The translations under genes were made by a program, and so were the position numbers. Shown piece by piece: positions 12,773 to 18,062 of a DNA stretch of 30,361 bases. The DNA lies in IMG/VR virus record IMGVR_UViG_3300032093_010015, positions 1 to 30,361 of that record; one strand, given 5' to 3'. Each line of letters opens with the position of its first letter. The first letter of the stretch is position 1. The DNA comes from a virus. A model generated the notes under the pieces. It ran no database searches and was not told the DNA's origin. It was given only the letters and a program-made list of their open reading frames with translations.

Positions 12773-12985
12773 TGTGCCAGGAATGTAATAATCTCCTCTG
12801 GTTTTTGGCAACGCATCAACCGAACGATACCCCTGACGTGGCGGACCAAACGTATTGGTGTCAGTGCCACGCTTAATGCCTGTTTTTGGTGTTTGGTCTT
12901 TGGCGTTTGTCCCTGGCTTGTAATAACCAACTTCGCATGGGTCACAACTTACGCTACGGGCAGTGATGTTGTCAATCTGTGACAT
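12764..12985 (-). CDS. 73-aa protein with duplicated YY(K/I)PGTN motif
   Basis: The start is supported by a near-perfect SD (AGGAGG, six bases before the ATG) and a well-spaced promoter upstream. Two overlapping alternative frames lack these signals. The product has one CxxC pair (C14, C17), the motif YYKPGTN at 21-27 and a second YYIPGTN at 66-72 that forms the C-terminus. Between them lie Gly/Pro/Thr-rich turns with a GPPRQGYRS stretch. I recognise no family. The single CxxC could pair across a dimer for metal binding or form a disulfide. It is the first gene of the leftward giant-protein cluster. Its strong translation signals suggest an abundant product, possibly a small structural or accessory protein; function is unknown. 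Confidence 0.75.
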   Translation of the reverse strand: MSQIDNITARSVSCDPCEVGYYKPGTNAKDQTPKTGIKRGTDTNTFGPPRQGYRSVDALPKTRGDYYIPGTNK

Positions 12986-13019
12986 AGTGTCCTCCTAAAA
13001 TAAATACGCAACTATCTGT

Positions 13020-13048
13020 ATAATATAAGAAATAAGAAAATTGTGCAA
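13020..13048 (-). promoter_or_regulatory. Sigma70-type promoter for the leftward 73-aa/giant-gene unit
   Basis: On the minus strand TTGCAC (13043-13048) is followed after exactly 17 bases by TATTAT (13020-13025). Transcription would begin about 25-30 bases before the ATG at 12985. Spacing is ideal, with five of six matches at -10. An overlapping plus-strand TATAAT (13019-13024) lacks a good -35. Confidence 0.6.
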
Positions 13049-13073
13049 TACCACACAAAAGGAGACGTATTGT

Positions 13074-13682
13074 ATGAATAAATCACGCACATCACCAGTT
13101 GTTATTGATAAGCGAGAACGTGCAGTGCAAGCACTTGAATTGCGCAAAGCGGGTATATCATACGATTTAATTGCACAACGATTAAACTATTCAAATCGCA
13201 CTGCCGCATATCGTGCTGTAAGTAGACTTTTGTCTGCAACTGAAAAAGAGGCATCGAACGATTTGCGAGAAGTGGAATTGCGACGTTTAGACGACTTGTT
13301 TTTGTCAGTATACCAAAAAGCAAGAAACGCCGCTGACCCATTGCAATTGCAAGCAGTTGACCGATGTTTACGCATTATGGAACGTCGTGCCAAAATTGCT
13401 GGTATTGATGCACCCGAAAAAACACAAACCGATGTGCGTCAAGTTATCAAAGTGGTATACGAAGATGTTCAGTACGCCGATGATTTTGATGATGAGCCAA
13501 GTCAGGCACAACAAATGCAACATGCAGGGTTACTTGCTATGGGTGCCAATACAGAGGTGTCTGATGAGGAGTGGGAGGAATATGAGGATGACGATGAAGA
13601 GTGGGGTGATGATGATACGGCACAAAATACAGACGAATTATCGCCTATTGACAGCACCGTCTCTGTCAATCATACCAAGTAA
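13074..13682 (+). CDS. Helix-turn-helix protein, terminase small subunit-like
   Basis: The start at 13074 (MNKSRTS...) is chosen because AAAGGAG precedes it by about nine bases; a TTG start at 13041 has no SD. The 202-aa product has a basic helix-turn-helix at about residues 25-50 (AGISYDLIAQRLNYSN). A helical region with a repeated ELRRLD / DRCLRIMERRAKIAG pattern follows to about 113. The tail (134-190) is very acidic, with Glu/Asp/Trp runs. This arrangement, including the RRAKIxGxDAP sequence, is typical of phage small terminase/HTH proteins that recognise pac or cos DNA before packaging. The family call rests on pattern recognition. No large terminase lies next to it in the window, so a regulatory DNA-binding role remains possible. 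It opens the rightward four-gene block. Confidence 0.7.
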   Translation: MNKSRTSPVVIDKRERAVQALELRKAGISYDLIAQRLNYSNRTAAYRAVSRLLSATEKEASNDLREVELRRLDDLFLSVYQKARNAADPLQLQAVDRCLRIMERRAKIAGIDAPEKTQTDVRQVIKVVYEDVQYADDFDDEPSQAQQMQHAGLLAMGANTEVSDEEWEEYEDDDEEWGDDDTAQNTDELSPIDSTVSVNHTK

Positions 13683-13714
13683 CCCTAATAATCATTATAC
13701 AACAAAGAGATTTT

Positions 13715-14392
13715 ATGTTTAACCTTATTTCAAATCGTGTTAGTTCTTTCGTAAGTGGAATGTCTAATGCTATCGCACAAAAATCACAAAAAATTATTCG
13801 TGGCGTAACCTCTTGGAGTTCGGTTACGCCATCTGCTTTTTTTTCTAAATTAACATCAATGATTAGCAGTCGAGTGTCAGACATTCGTGGTTCAAATCCT
13901 AGTGCGGTTACAAAAAATTACGCACCATCAAGAAAGCCCAGTCGTTCATCATCAGATATTGCAGGTGAGGGTTTTTACGAGTTTGCTGATGTGTGCGATG
14001 GTTTAGCAGAAAGCATTCCGTCAATTATTTCCGCCGAGGCAACATTAAGTGCAGAGCAAATGCGCACACGATTAATGCAATATCCACCCGCTCCAGCTGG
14101 CAGTACATACAATCGTACGTTTGCTTTACAACAAGGATGGAAAACTGCAACAATTTCATTTGATGTTGATGTTACTTATTCAATTGATTCAGTTCCATCC
14201 ATAACAAATCCTGATGCGTCAGTAAACTTGGCAAACACAGTTCCATATGCTAAATGGGTGCAACGTCGTGCAACGCAAGCATCAATTCATCGTGGAAGAT
14301 GGAATACAGTTGAAGATGTGTCCGAACAAGAATTACCAGATTTTGTTAACCGCATACAAGATTTTTTAAATCAATTATTTAATAAACTGTAA
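13715..14392 (+). CDS. Putative minor virion (neck/tail-completion) protein
   Basis: ATG at 13715 has AAAGAG five bases upstream and starts 32 bases after the previous gene, so co-transcription is likely. Residues 1-85 are a Ser-rich extension. The rest contains YPPAP...TYNRT...LQQGW at about 123-142 and a later YA.WVQ.....SIHRGRWNTVEDV pattern near 178-202. In my knowledge of phage proteins, Y.RT..L..GW followed by YA..VQ...H.GRW marks a small minor virion protein resembling the HK97 gp10/tail-completion group. The position beside the terminase-like gene fits. The Ser-rich N-terminal extension is unusual. The exact role (neck versus tail) is uncertain. Confidence 0.55.
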   Translation: MFNLISNRVSSFVSGMSNAIAQKSQKIIRGVTSWSSVTPSAFFSKLTSMISSRVSDIRGSNPSAVTKNYAPSRKPSRSSSDIAGEGFYEFADVCDGLAESIPSIISAEATLSAEQMRTRLMQYPPAPAGSTYNRTFALQQGWKTATISFDVDVTYSIDSVPSITNPDASVNLANTVPYAKWVQRRATQASIHRGRWNTVEDVSEQELPDFVNRIQDFLNQLFNKL

Positions 14393-14398
14393 TTTTCT

Positions 14399-14427
14399 TT
14401 GACAATATGTATATTTAATGATAATAT
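14399..14427 (+). promoter_or_regulatory. Promoter for the 35-aa gene (family member 1)
   Basis: Perfect TTGACA (14399-14404), 17-base spacer, then TAATAT (14422-14427). The spacer resembles those of the three minus-strand promoters at 15671, 16438 and 17081 (ATATnTATATTTAATGA). It lies just after the stop of the 225-aa gene. Confidence 0.8.
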
Positions 14428-14433
14428 ACATAT
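14405..14433. promoter_or_regulatory. Inverted repeat overlapping the promoter: candidate operator
   Basis: ATATGTATAT (14405-14414) and ATATACATAT (14424-14433) are perfect 10-bp inverted repeats separated by nine bases. They cover the spacer and -10 region. A repressor site is one reading; a hairpin or simple AT-richness is another. Confidence 0.4.
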
Positions 14434-14454
14434 GCGCTCTTAGAAAGGAACTAC

Positions 14455-14562
14455 ATGAAAGAAAACATCTTGGATGTTATCGCAATGGTGTGCTTAGGTT
14501 TTGCAATCATTCATGCAATTGAATCGTTAGGCGAATTTATTCTAAGGCTATTGGGGAAGTAA
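14455..14562 (+). CDS. 35-aa single-pass membrane peptide
   Basis: ATG at 14455 has AAAGGAAC seven to ten bases upstream (the same SD used by four neighbouring genes) and its own promoter at 14399-14427. It ends in TAA at 14562. The 35-residue product begins with MKEN, then has a hydrophobic segment at about 5-22 (ILDVIAMVCLGFAIIHAI). A short amphipathic tail with EFILRLLGK follows. It has no recognisable homologue. A very small membrane protein with a dedicated promoter in a phage could be a holin-like, exclusion or host-membrane-modifying peptide, but the sequence alone does not say which. Confidence 0.65.
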   Translation: MKENILDVIAMVCLGFAIIHAIESLGEFILRLLGK

Positions 14563-14577
14563 TGTAATTAGAGCGCA

Positions 14578-14623
14578 AAAAACACGCCGCGTTGTCATAT
14601 ATAATGAAACGTGGCGTGTTTTT
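14578..14623 (+). terminator. Intrinsic terminator-like hairpin just upstream of the VRR-NUC gene
   Basis: Sixteen-base arms (AAAAACACGCCGCGTT / AACGTGGCGTGTTTTT) pair with one G-U, around a 14-base loop and followed by a T-tract. The SD of the nuclease gene begins only about four bases after it. It can terminate the 35-aa transcript, and no separate promoter is visible between it and the nuclease gene. Confidence 0.75.
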
Positions 14624-14640
14624 GTTGAAAGGAACGACAT

Positions 14641-15093
14641 ATGGCTAAACAAAACGAATTGATTGAGCAAAAGACATTGTTTGAATTCTTGGCGATGATT
14701 GAATCGCAAGAACCAATGTTACAGTATTTGTTTCACGTGCCAAATGGTGGTCATCGTCACCCTGTGGTAGCGGCGCAAATGAAGTCTGCTGGTGTCAAAC
14801 GAGGCGTGCCTGATTTGTTATTTCCAATTGGGTTTGGTCAGTATCATGGTCTTGCTATCGAAATGAAAGCAGGGGTTAATCGAACTACCAAAGAACAACT
14901 TGTGTGGCTTGATGTACTACAAGCACAAGGATGGAAAACAGATGTGTGTTATGGATGGGTGCGTGCGGCAATTACTATTGTTGAGTACATTGGTCGTGAC
15001 CCCAAAAAATACAATCTTGATATGGCACTTGATGCATATGACAGACAACATGCTAAAATAAAAGTGCCTCGCAAAAATTCCAAAAACGGTTAA
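14641..15093 (+). CDS. VRR-NUC domain nuclease
   Basis: The 150-aa product fits a stand-alone phage VRR-NUC domain, a PD-(D/E)xK fold. HVPNGG lies at 32-37, and RGVPD at 54-58 gives the catalytic Asp58. LAIEMK at 71-76 gives Glu74 and Lys76 of the ExK motif, with Gln86 and Trp90 following in the TxxQxxWL helix. Such enzymes cut branched or structured DNA and are common in phages, where they may act in replication, recombination or packaging. The SD GAAAGGAAC lies about six bases before ATG 14641. A strong hairpin directly precedes the SD, so expression probably depends on read-through. The C-terminus is Lys-rich. The gene ends at a convergent terminator. Confidence 0.9.
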   Translation: MAKQNELIEQKTLFEFLAMIESQEPMLQYLFHVPNGGHRHPVVAAQMKSAGVKRGVPDLLFPIGFGQYHGLAIEMKAGVNRTTKEQLVWLDVLQAQGWKTDVCYGWVRAAITIVEYIGRDPKKYNLDMALDAYDRQHAKIKVPRKNSKNG

Positions 15094-15107
15094 CCTAAAA
15101 GCACACA

Positions 15108-15154
15108 AAAAAGCACGTTTCTCATCTGATTACCAGACAAGAAACGTGCTTTTT
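15108..15154. terminator. Bidirectional terminator between convergent genes
   Basis: Perfect 15-bp arms AAAAAGCACGTTTCT / AGAAACGTGCTTTTT lie between the VRR-NUC stop (15093) and the minus-strand stop (15156). A second small stem TCTG/CAGA with a 5-base loop sits inside. A and T tracts on both sides suit both directions. Confidence 0.9.
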
Positions 15155-15155
15155 G

Positions 15156-15632
15156 TTAGTCGATGCGTGAGTTCATACGGGCACTTTCAATCCCGTTATC
15201 ACGCAAGACTTGTGCAAACGCACGGGCATATGCCTCATTGCGTTCTAGCGACTGAGTGCCAATGAATACGGAGATTTGCCATCCACCGTAATATCCTATC
15301 CCTCCAATGTCGTTTTTCTTCAACCACTGCACAAACTTTCCTCGTGCAGGGCGAATTTCAATCCACGCAAATCCGCACACCCCACCTTCGACATAATACA
15401 TTGTTTTTGATGTATCAATATCGTTACCAAATGGAGTTGTTGGCGTACCAACAATCATTGGTGTGGGCTTGCACTTTTTTGACGCTTGGATTCCAGCGTG
15501 GCGAGCCTTGTTGTAAATGCTCTTACACGCACGGTCGGTCAACTTCTTTTTCTTGACCTTGACCTCAACTTCGACTTTGGGAGTGCTAACGTCAACGTTG
15601 ACAATCGTTGACTTTTGTTCTTCTGTAGTCAT
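15156..15632 (-). CDS. Conserved phage protein of unknown function (158 aa)
   Basis: SD AGAAAGGAAC lies four bases upstream of ATG 15632, with its own promoter at 15671-15698. The N-terminal 30 residues are Val/Lys-rich and charged. The conserved part begins near 78, with MYYVEGGVCGFAW, IEIRPARGKFVQWLKK and YYGGWQISV, and ends AYARAFAQVLRDNG....SRID. I know this pattern (CGFAW...YYGG...AYA.A.A.VL...G....SR.D) from uncharacterised proteins of many tailed phages, including actinophages. No catalytic role is established to my knowledge. It forms a single-gene unit between a convergent terminator and its promoter. A DNA-metabolism or host-interaction role is possible but unsupported. Confidence 0.8.
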   Translation of the reverse strand: MTTEEQKSTIVNVDVSTPKVEVEVKVKKKKLTDRACKSIYNKARHAGIQASKKCKPTPMIVGTPTTPFGNDIDTSKTMYYVEGGVCGFAWIEIRPARGKFVQWLKKNDIGGIGYYGGWQISVFIGTQSLERNEAYARAFAQVLRDNGIESARMNSRID

Positions 15633-15670
15633 TTGTGTTCCTTTCTACACATATGTGAACTACAGATATT

Positions 15671-15698
15671 ATTATATATTAAATATATATTTTGTCAA
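15671..15698 (-). promoter_or_regulatory. Promoter for the 158-aa gene (family member 2)
   Basis: TTGACA (15693-15698), 16-base AT-rich spacer, perfect TATAAT (15671-15676), both on the minus strand. The predicted leader is about 30 bases and contains the palindrome CACATATGTG (15648-15657). Confidence 0.85.
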
Positions 15699-15700
15699 AT

Positions 15701-15744
15701 AAAAAACCGTCAAATCGTTGTTTTTAACAATTTGACGGTTTTTT
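15701..15744 (-). terminator. Intrinsic terminator of the 218-aa gene
   Basis: Nineteen-base arms (AAAAAACCGTCAAATCGTT / AACAATTTGACGGTTTTTT) pair with one G-U around a 6-base loop, five bases after the 218-aa stop. It ends two bases before the -35 of the next promoter. Confidence 0.9.
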
Positions 15745-15749
15745 TGTTA

Positions 15750-16406
15750 TTACTCTTGGTCGTATGGTTTGCGACGACCATCGTCTTCTACGTACTTATC
15801 ATAGCACGTGCCACACACGTTTGAGAGTGTGCCTCCATAATGTAAGGGAAGTAAATCATCTTCCCATACAAGTGAATCGCACTTTTCGCACTCAACCTTC
15901 TTCCCTTTCAGGTTTTCCAGTTCTGCGAAAACTGTTTTTAATGCTTTGAGCATCACATCAATGTGAGGCTCTTCCAAGCGAGCGTATTGAAACGCTCCTG
16001 TTGGAACCCCTGAGATAGCTGAAAGCAGGTCAACAACCTCGTTGACCTTTGGCATAAATACTTCTTGGCGGTACACCTCCTTTTGAACAACGATGCGTTG
16101 CTGTTCCTTACTTGCCTCAACTTGCTTGTCGAGGCGAGTGCGATACTCATCCCAACGCATAAACAAGTGCTTAATGTACACAAATTCTTGGCGGTTTTGT
16201 CCCACCAAGTCCACCTTGATATACATGCCACGGTTGTCCTTGTCGGCTGGGAGATACTTAGTTTCCCAGCGATACTTGTGCTTGTAGTGCGGTTGCACAT
16301 CCAGCACAACCACACAGTCCGCACTCCATGGCACGTCTGCTAAGCCTTGATAGCTTGCAGAAAGTGCCCATTTTTGCCCTACTTCCAGTTGGCTGAATTT
16401 AGCCAT
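15750..16406 (-). CDS. Phage protein with C-terminal zinc ribbon (218 aa), paralogue of the 174-aa gene
   Basis: SD AGAAAGGAAC and a dedicated promoter (16438-16466) support ATG 16406. Residues 1-95 match the 174-aa neighbour. Shared positions include MAKF..LEVGQ.WALS, DVPW, LDV.PH, RG.Y.KV and HLFMRWDEY..RL. A helical middle follows. Unlike the paralogue, it carries a C-terminal putative zinc ribbon: Cys173-x2-Cys176 and Cys198-x2-Cys201. The shared N-domain is small and mixed alpha/beta. I recall similar uncharacterised proteins in tailed phages but no function. A nucleic-acid or protein-binding role through the zinc ribbon is inferred. The two genes look like a tandem duplication in which one copy gained or lost the ribbon. 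Confidence 0.85.
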   Translation of the reverse strand: MAKFSQLEVGQKWALSASYQGLADVPWSADCVVVLDVQPHYKHKYRWETKYLPADKDNRGMYIKVDLVGQNRQEFVYIKHLFMRWDEYRTRLDKQVEASKEQQRIVVQKEVYRQEVFMPKVNEVVDLLSAISGVPTGAFQYARLEEPHIDVMLKALKTVFAELENLKGKKVECEKCDSLVWEDDLLPLHYGGTLSNVCGTCYDKYVEDDGRRKPYDQE

Positions 16407-16437
16407 GTTTAGTTCCTTTCTATTGAACTACATGAAT

Positions 16438-16466
16438 AATATATCATTTTATATATATATTGTCAA
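16438..16466 (-). promoter_or_regulatory. Promoter for the 218-aa gene (family member 3)
   Basis: TTGACA (16461-16466), 17-base spacer (ATATATATATAAAATGA), TATATT (16438-16443) on the minus strand. The -35 lies two bases from the preceding terminator hairpin. Confidence 0.85.
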
Positions 16467-16468
16467 AT

Positions 16469-16515
16469 AAAAAAGACCATGTAATTACGTTTAGTGTAAC
16501 TACATGGTCTTTTTT
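16469..16515 (-). terminator. Intrinsic terminator of the 174-aa gene
   Basis: Twenty-base arms (starting AAAAAAGACCATGTA and ending TACATGGTCTTTTTT) pair with one G-U around a 7-base loop. The hairpin begins one base after the stop codon. Confidence 0.9.
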
Positions 16516-16516
16516 C

Positions 16517-17041
16517 TTACTTGTTGTCGGCTTGTATTAACGCCTCTGATTCGGCGTGTTGCAACAAACTCAACAACAAGTCGATTGCTGGCTCGTACTC
16601 TTTAACAAGTAACCCCTTGAGTGGGTACGAACTAATCACCTTTTCACCGTGAAGATAATTCACGATTTTGGCAATTTGGTCTAGTTTTGGTTGCATTACA
16701 GTTTGACTGTAAGCAAGCCGTTCAGAAACCGCTTGATTATTTCGGTCACGCAGTTCCGTTTGTGCCTTAAGTCGTTGAGAATATTCATCCCAACGCATGA
16801 ACAAGTGCGGTACATACGCAAACCGCTCTTCTTGAAGCGTTTCGCTAAACCGATGCTCAACCTTGACGTACAACCCCCGCTCGTTTGCACGAACAGGAAT
16901 GTACTTATACCCACGTTGCTTGTGTGGTGTAACGTCAAGAATCTTGACGTGACGAGCGTTCCATGGCACATCAAGTGCATATGCACGCTCTCCACTTAAC
17001 GCCCACTCTTGACCTACTTCAAGGTCTTTAAACTTAGCCAT
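16517..17041 (-). CDS. Phage protein of unknown function (174 aa), paralogue of the 218-aa gene
   Basis: SD GTAGAAAGGAAC precedes ATG 17041 by about ten bases, and the promoter at 17081-17109 serves this gene alone. The N-terminal 95 residues align with the 218-aa protein, including a shared HLFMRWDEY near 85-93. The C-terminal half is a separate helical region with no Cys pairs, so the zinc ribbon is absent. Both paralogues keep the same promoter type, SD and terminator design. This points to duplication of a whole transcription unit rather than of the coding part alone. Function is unknown; early or accessory expression is inferred from the strong promoter. Confidence 0.85.
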   Translation of the reverse strand: MAKFKDLEVGQEWALSGERAYALDVPWNARHVKILDVTPHKQRGYKYIPVRANERGLYVKVEHRFSETLQEERFAYVPHLFMRWDEYSQRLKAQTELRDRNNQAVSERLAYSQTVMQPKLDQIAKIVNYLHGEKVISSYPLKGLLVKEYEPAIDLLLSLLQHAESEALIQADNK

Positions 17042-17080
17042 AGTTTTATTCGTTCCTTTCTACGATTAAACTACGTACTA

Positions 17081-17109
17081 AATATACCATTTAATATATA
17101 TATTGTCAA
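17081..17109 (-). promoter_or_regulatory. Promoter for the 174-aa gene (family member 4)
   Basis: TTGACA (17104-17109), 17-base spacer (ATATATATATTAAATGG), TATATT (17081-17086) on the minus strand. The -35 overlaps the stop codon of the tail chaperone gene. No terminator separates the tail operon from this promoter, so tail transcripts may read through. Confidence 0.85.
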
Positions 17110-17519
17110 ATATTTTCTGGTGTAACTTCTGGTGTAACTTCTGGTGTAACTTCTGGTGTAACTTCTGGTGTAACTTCTGGTAATATATCAAGAATTAACG
17201 TTGGCCATGCAGGTGCAGTCCATTCGTCAATGTTGATTAATTGCGGATAATCTCGCAGTGCTTGACGATATTCACGGTATCGTTGACGGGTCAAGTCGTC
17301 AATATCAACATCAGGCATTTGCGTCCAATCAGTTGCAATCAATAGTTCATTTCGACGCAATCGAACCATTCGCATAGCTTCTTCTTTTGAATATGGCTCG
17401 TCAATCAATGAACTATCTTCAGGAATACTGCACTTTTTTCCATAATAATCAATGTGCACAATATGAACAGGTTGAGTTAAGTAAACACGTTGCACCCTAA
17501 ATAAAAATATACTACTCAT
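17106..17519 (-). CDS. Phage tail assembly chaperone (PF16778-like) with PEVT tail
   Basis: AAGGAG lies six bases before ATG 17519, nine bases after the preceding stop. The 137-aa product carries the family hallmark: RRNELLIATDWTQMPD at 55-70 followed by YREYRQALRDYP at 81-92. This is the RN.LL..TDWTQ.PD...YRQALRD signature of phage tail assembly chaperone PF16778. These proteins are usually encoded beside tail tip or fibre genes, as here. After residue 113 the protein ends in five and a half tandem PEVT units, which is unusual for the family. It is the last gene of the coupled tail operon. Confidence 0.85.
   Translation of the reverse strand: MSSIFLFRVQRVYLTQPVHIVHIDYYGKKCSIPEDSSLIDEPYSKEEAMRMVRLRRNELLIATDWTQMPDVDIDDLTRQRYREYRQALRDYPQLINIDEWTAPAWPTLILDILPEVTPEVTPEVTPEVTPEVTPENI
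17115..17180 (-). repeat. 12-bp tandem repeat, 5.5 copies, encoding (PEVT)n
   Basis: The unit TTCTGGTGTAAC (plus strand) is repeated five times without change, then half a copy. Because 12 is a multiple of three, copy-number changes stay in frame and alter only the length of the chaperone's C-terminal tail. Confidence 0.95.
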
Positions 17520-17528
17520 GTTTGCTCC

Positions 17529-18062
17529 TTATACTATTTTGACTAAATTTAAAATAGGAGAACCTGCAAATGACAAATCAGATGGAATGTTTATTATTTG
17601 CGTGTATTCATCACTGCTAAATGCAAATTGTACAATATCTCCTTCATCAACAAAAAACGTAAATGAAAAACTATTTGAACCATTTGAATTTACAGTGCCA
17701 CCTAACTGTTGCACCGTTTGAACTATGACATCGTTAACATACAACCTCATAATAGATTTAGTAATATCCTTGTCAAAAGACAATGTTATATTTGCATTGT
17801 AAAATCCTTGACGATTTACAAAAATAAACGGCGTTCCGTCTTGCCATGAAATGGGAATTTCAATACCGTTATCACGGTCTGAATTAATTAATGAATATCC
17901 CCATGATAAAAAAAGCCACGAATTTCCAAACACTTCTTGATTTTCTGAATAAGTAAGTGTGGTATACGATAGTTCGTTTGTAAACGATAGTGCTTGCGCC
18001 GATTGAATTCTATTAACACTGCGGGTTAACGCTAAAAGTTGACGTGCAGATTGGTCAATCAT
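17529..18062 (-). CDS. Tail-associated protein with C1q/TNF-like jelly-roll appearance
   Basis: The ATG overlaps the upstream TGA in an ATGA (18059-18062), so translation is coupled to the Gp37-like gene. Residues 1-25 are probably a helical attachment region. Residues about 75-155 show an all-beta pattern: a GFYNANITLSF strand at 86-96, MRLYVNDVIVQTV near 105-117, then a Ser-rich turn. SFSFTFFVDEGDIVQFAFSS follows at 131-150. This G.Y.....L.F...L.VN......SFSF...V..GD.VQF.. pattern resembles C1q/TNF-like jelly-roll domains found on phage tail accessory and receptor-binding proteins. The homology call is by pattern only. Position between tail tip and chaperone genes supports a tail-fibre or tip role. 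Confidence 0.5.
   Translation of the reverse strand: MIDQSARQLLALTRSVNRIQSAQALSFTNELSYTTLTYSENQEVFGNSWLFLSWGYSLINSDRDNGIEIPISWQDGTPFIFVNRQGFYNANITLSFDKDITKSIMRLYVNDVIVQTVQQLGGTVNSNGSNSFSFTFFVDEGDIVQFAFSSDEYTQIINIPSDLSFAGSPILNLVKIV

Noticed and set aside
13019-13024. Plus-strand TATAAT as promoter for the terminase-like gene
   Set aside because: No recognisable -35 at 16-18 bases upstream. The same bases form the -10 of a better minus-strand promoter.
13041-13073. TTG at 13041 as start of the terminase-like gene
   Set aside because: No SD; the AAAGGAG site within this stretch serves the ATG at 13074.
14594-14607. TATAAT in the hairpin loop upstream of VRR-NUC as a promoter
   Set aside because: No -35 at suitable distance; the sequence upstream is the hairpin arm.
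17115-17180. Short regular repeats as a CRISPR array
   Set aside because: Units of 12 bp are directly adjacent with no spacers and are in frame in a protein.
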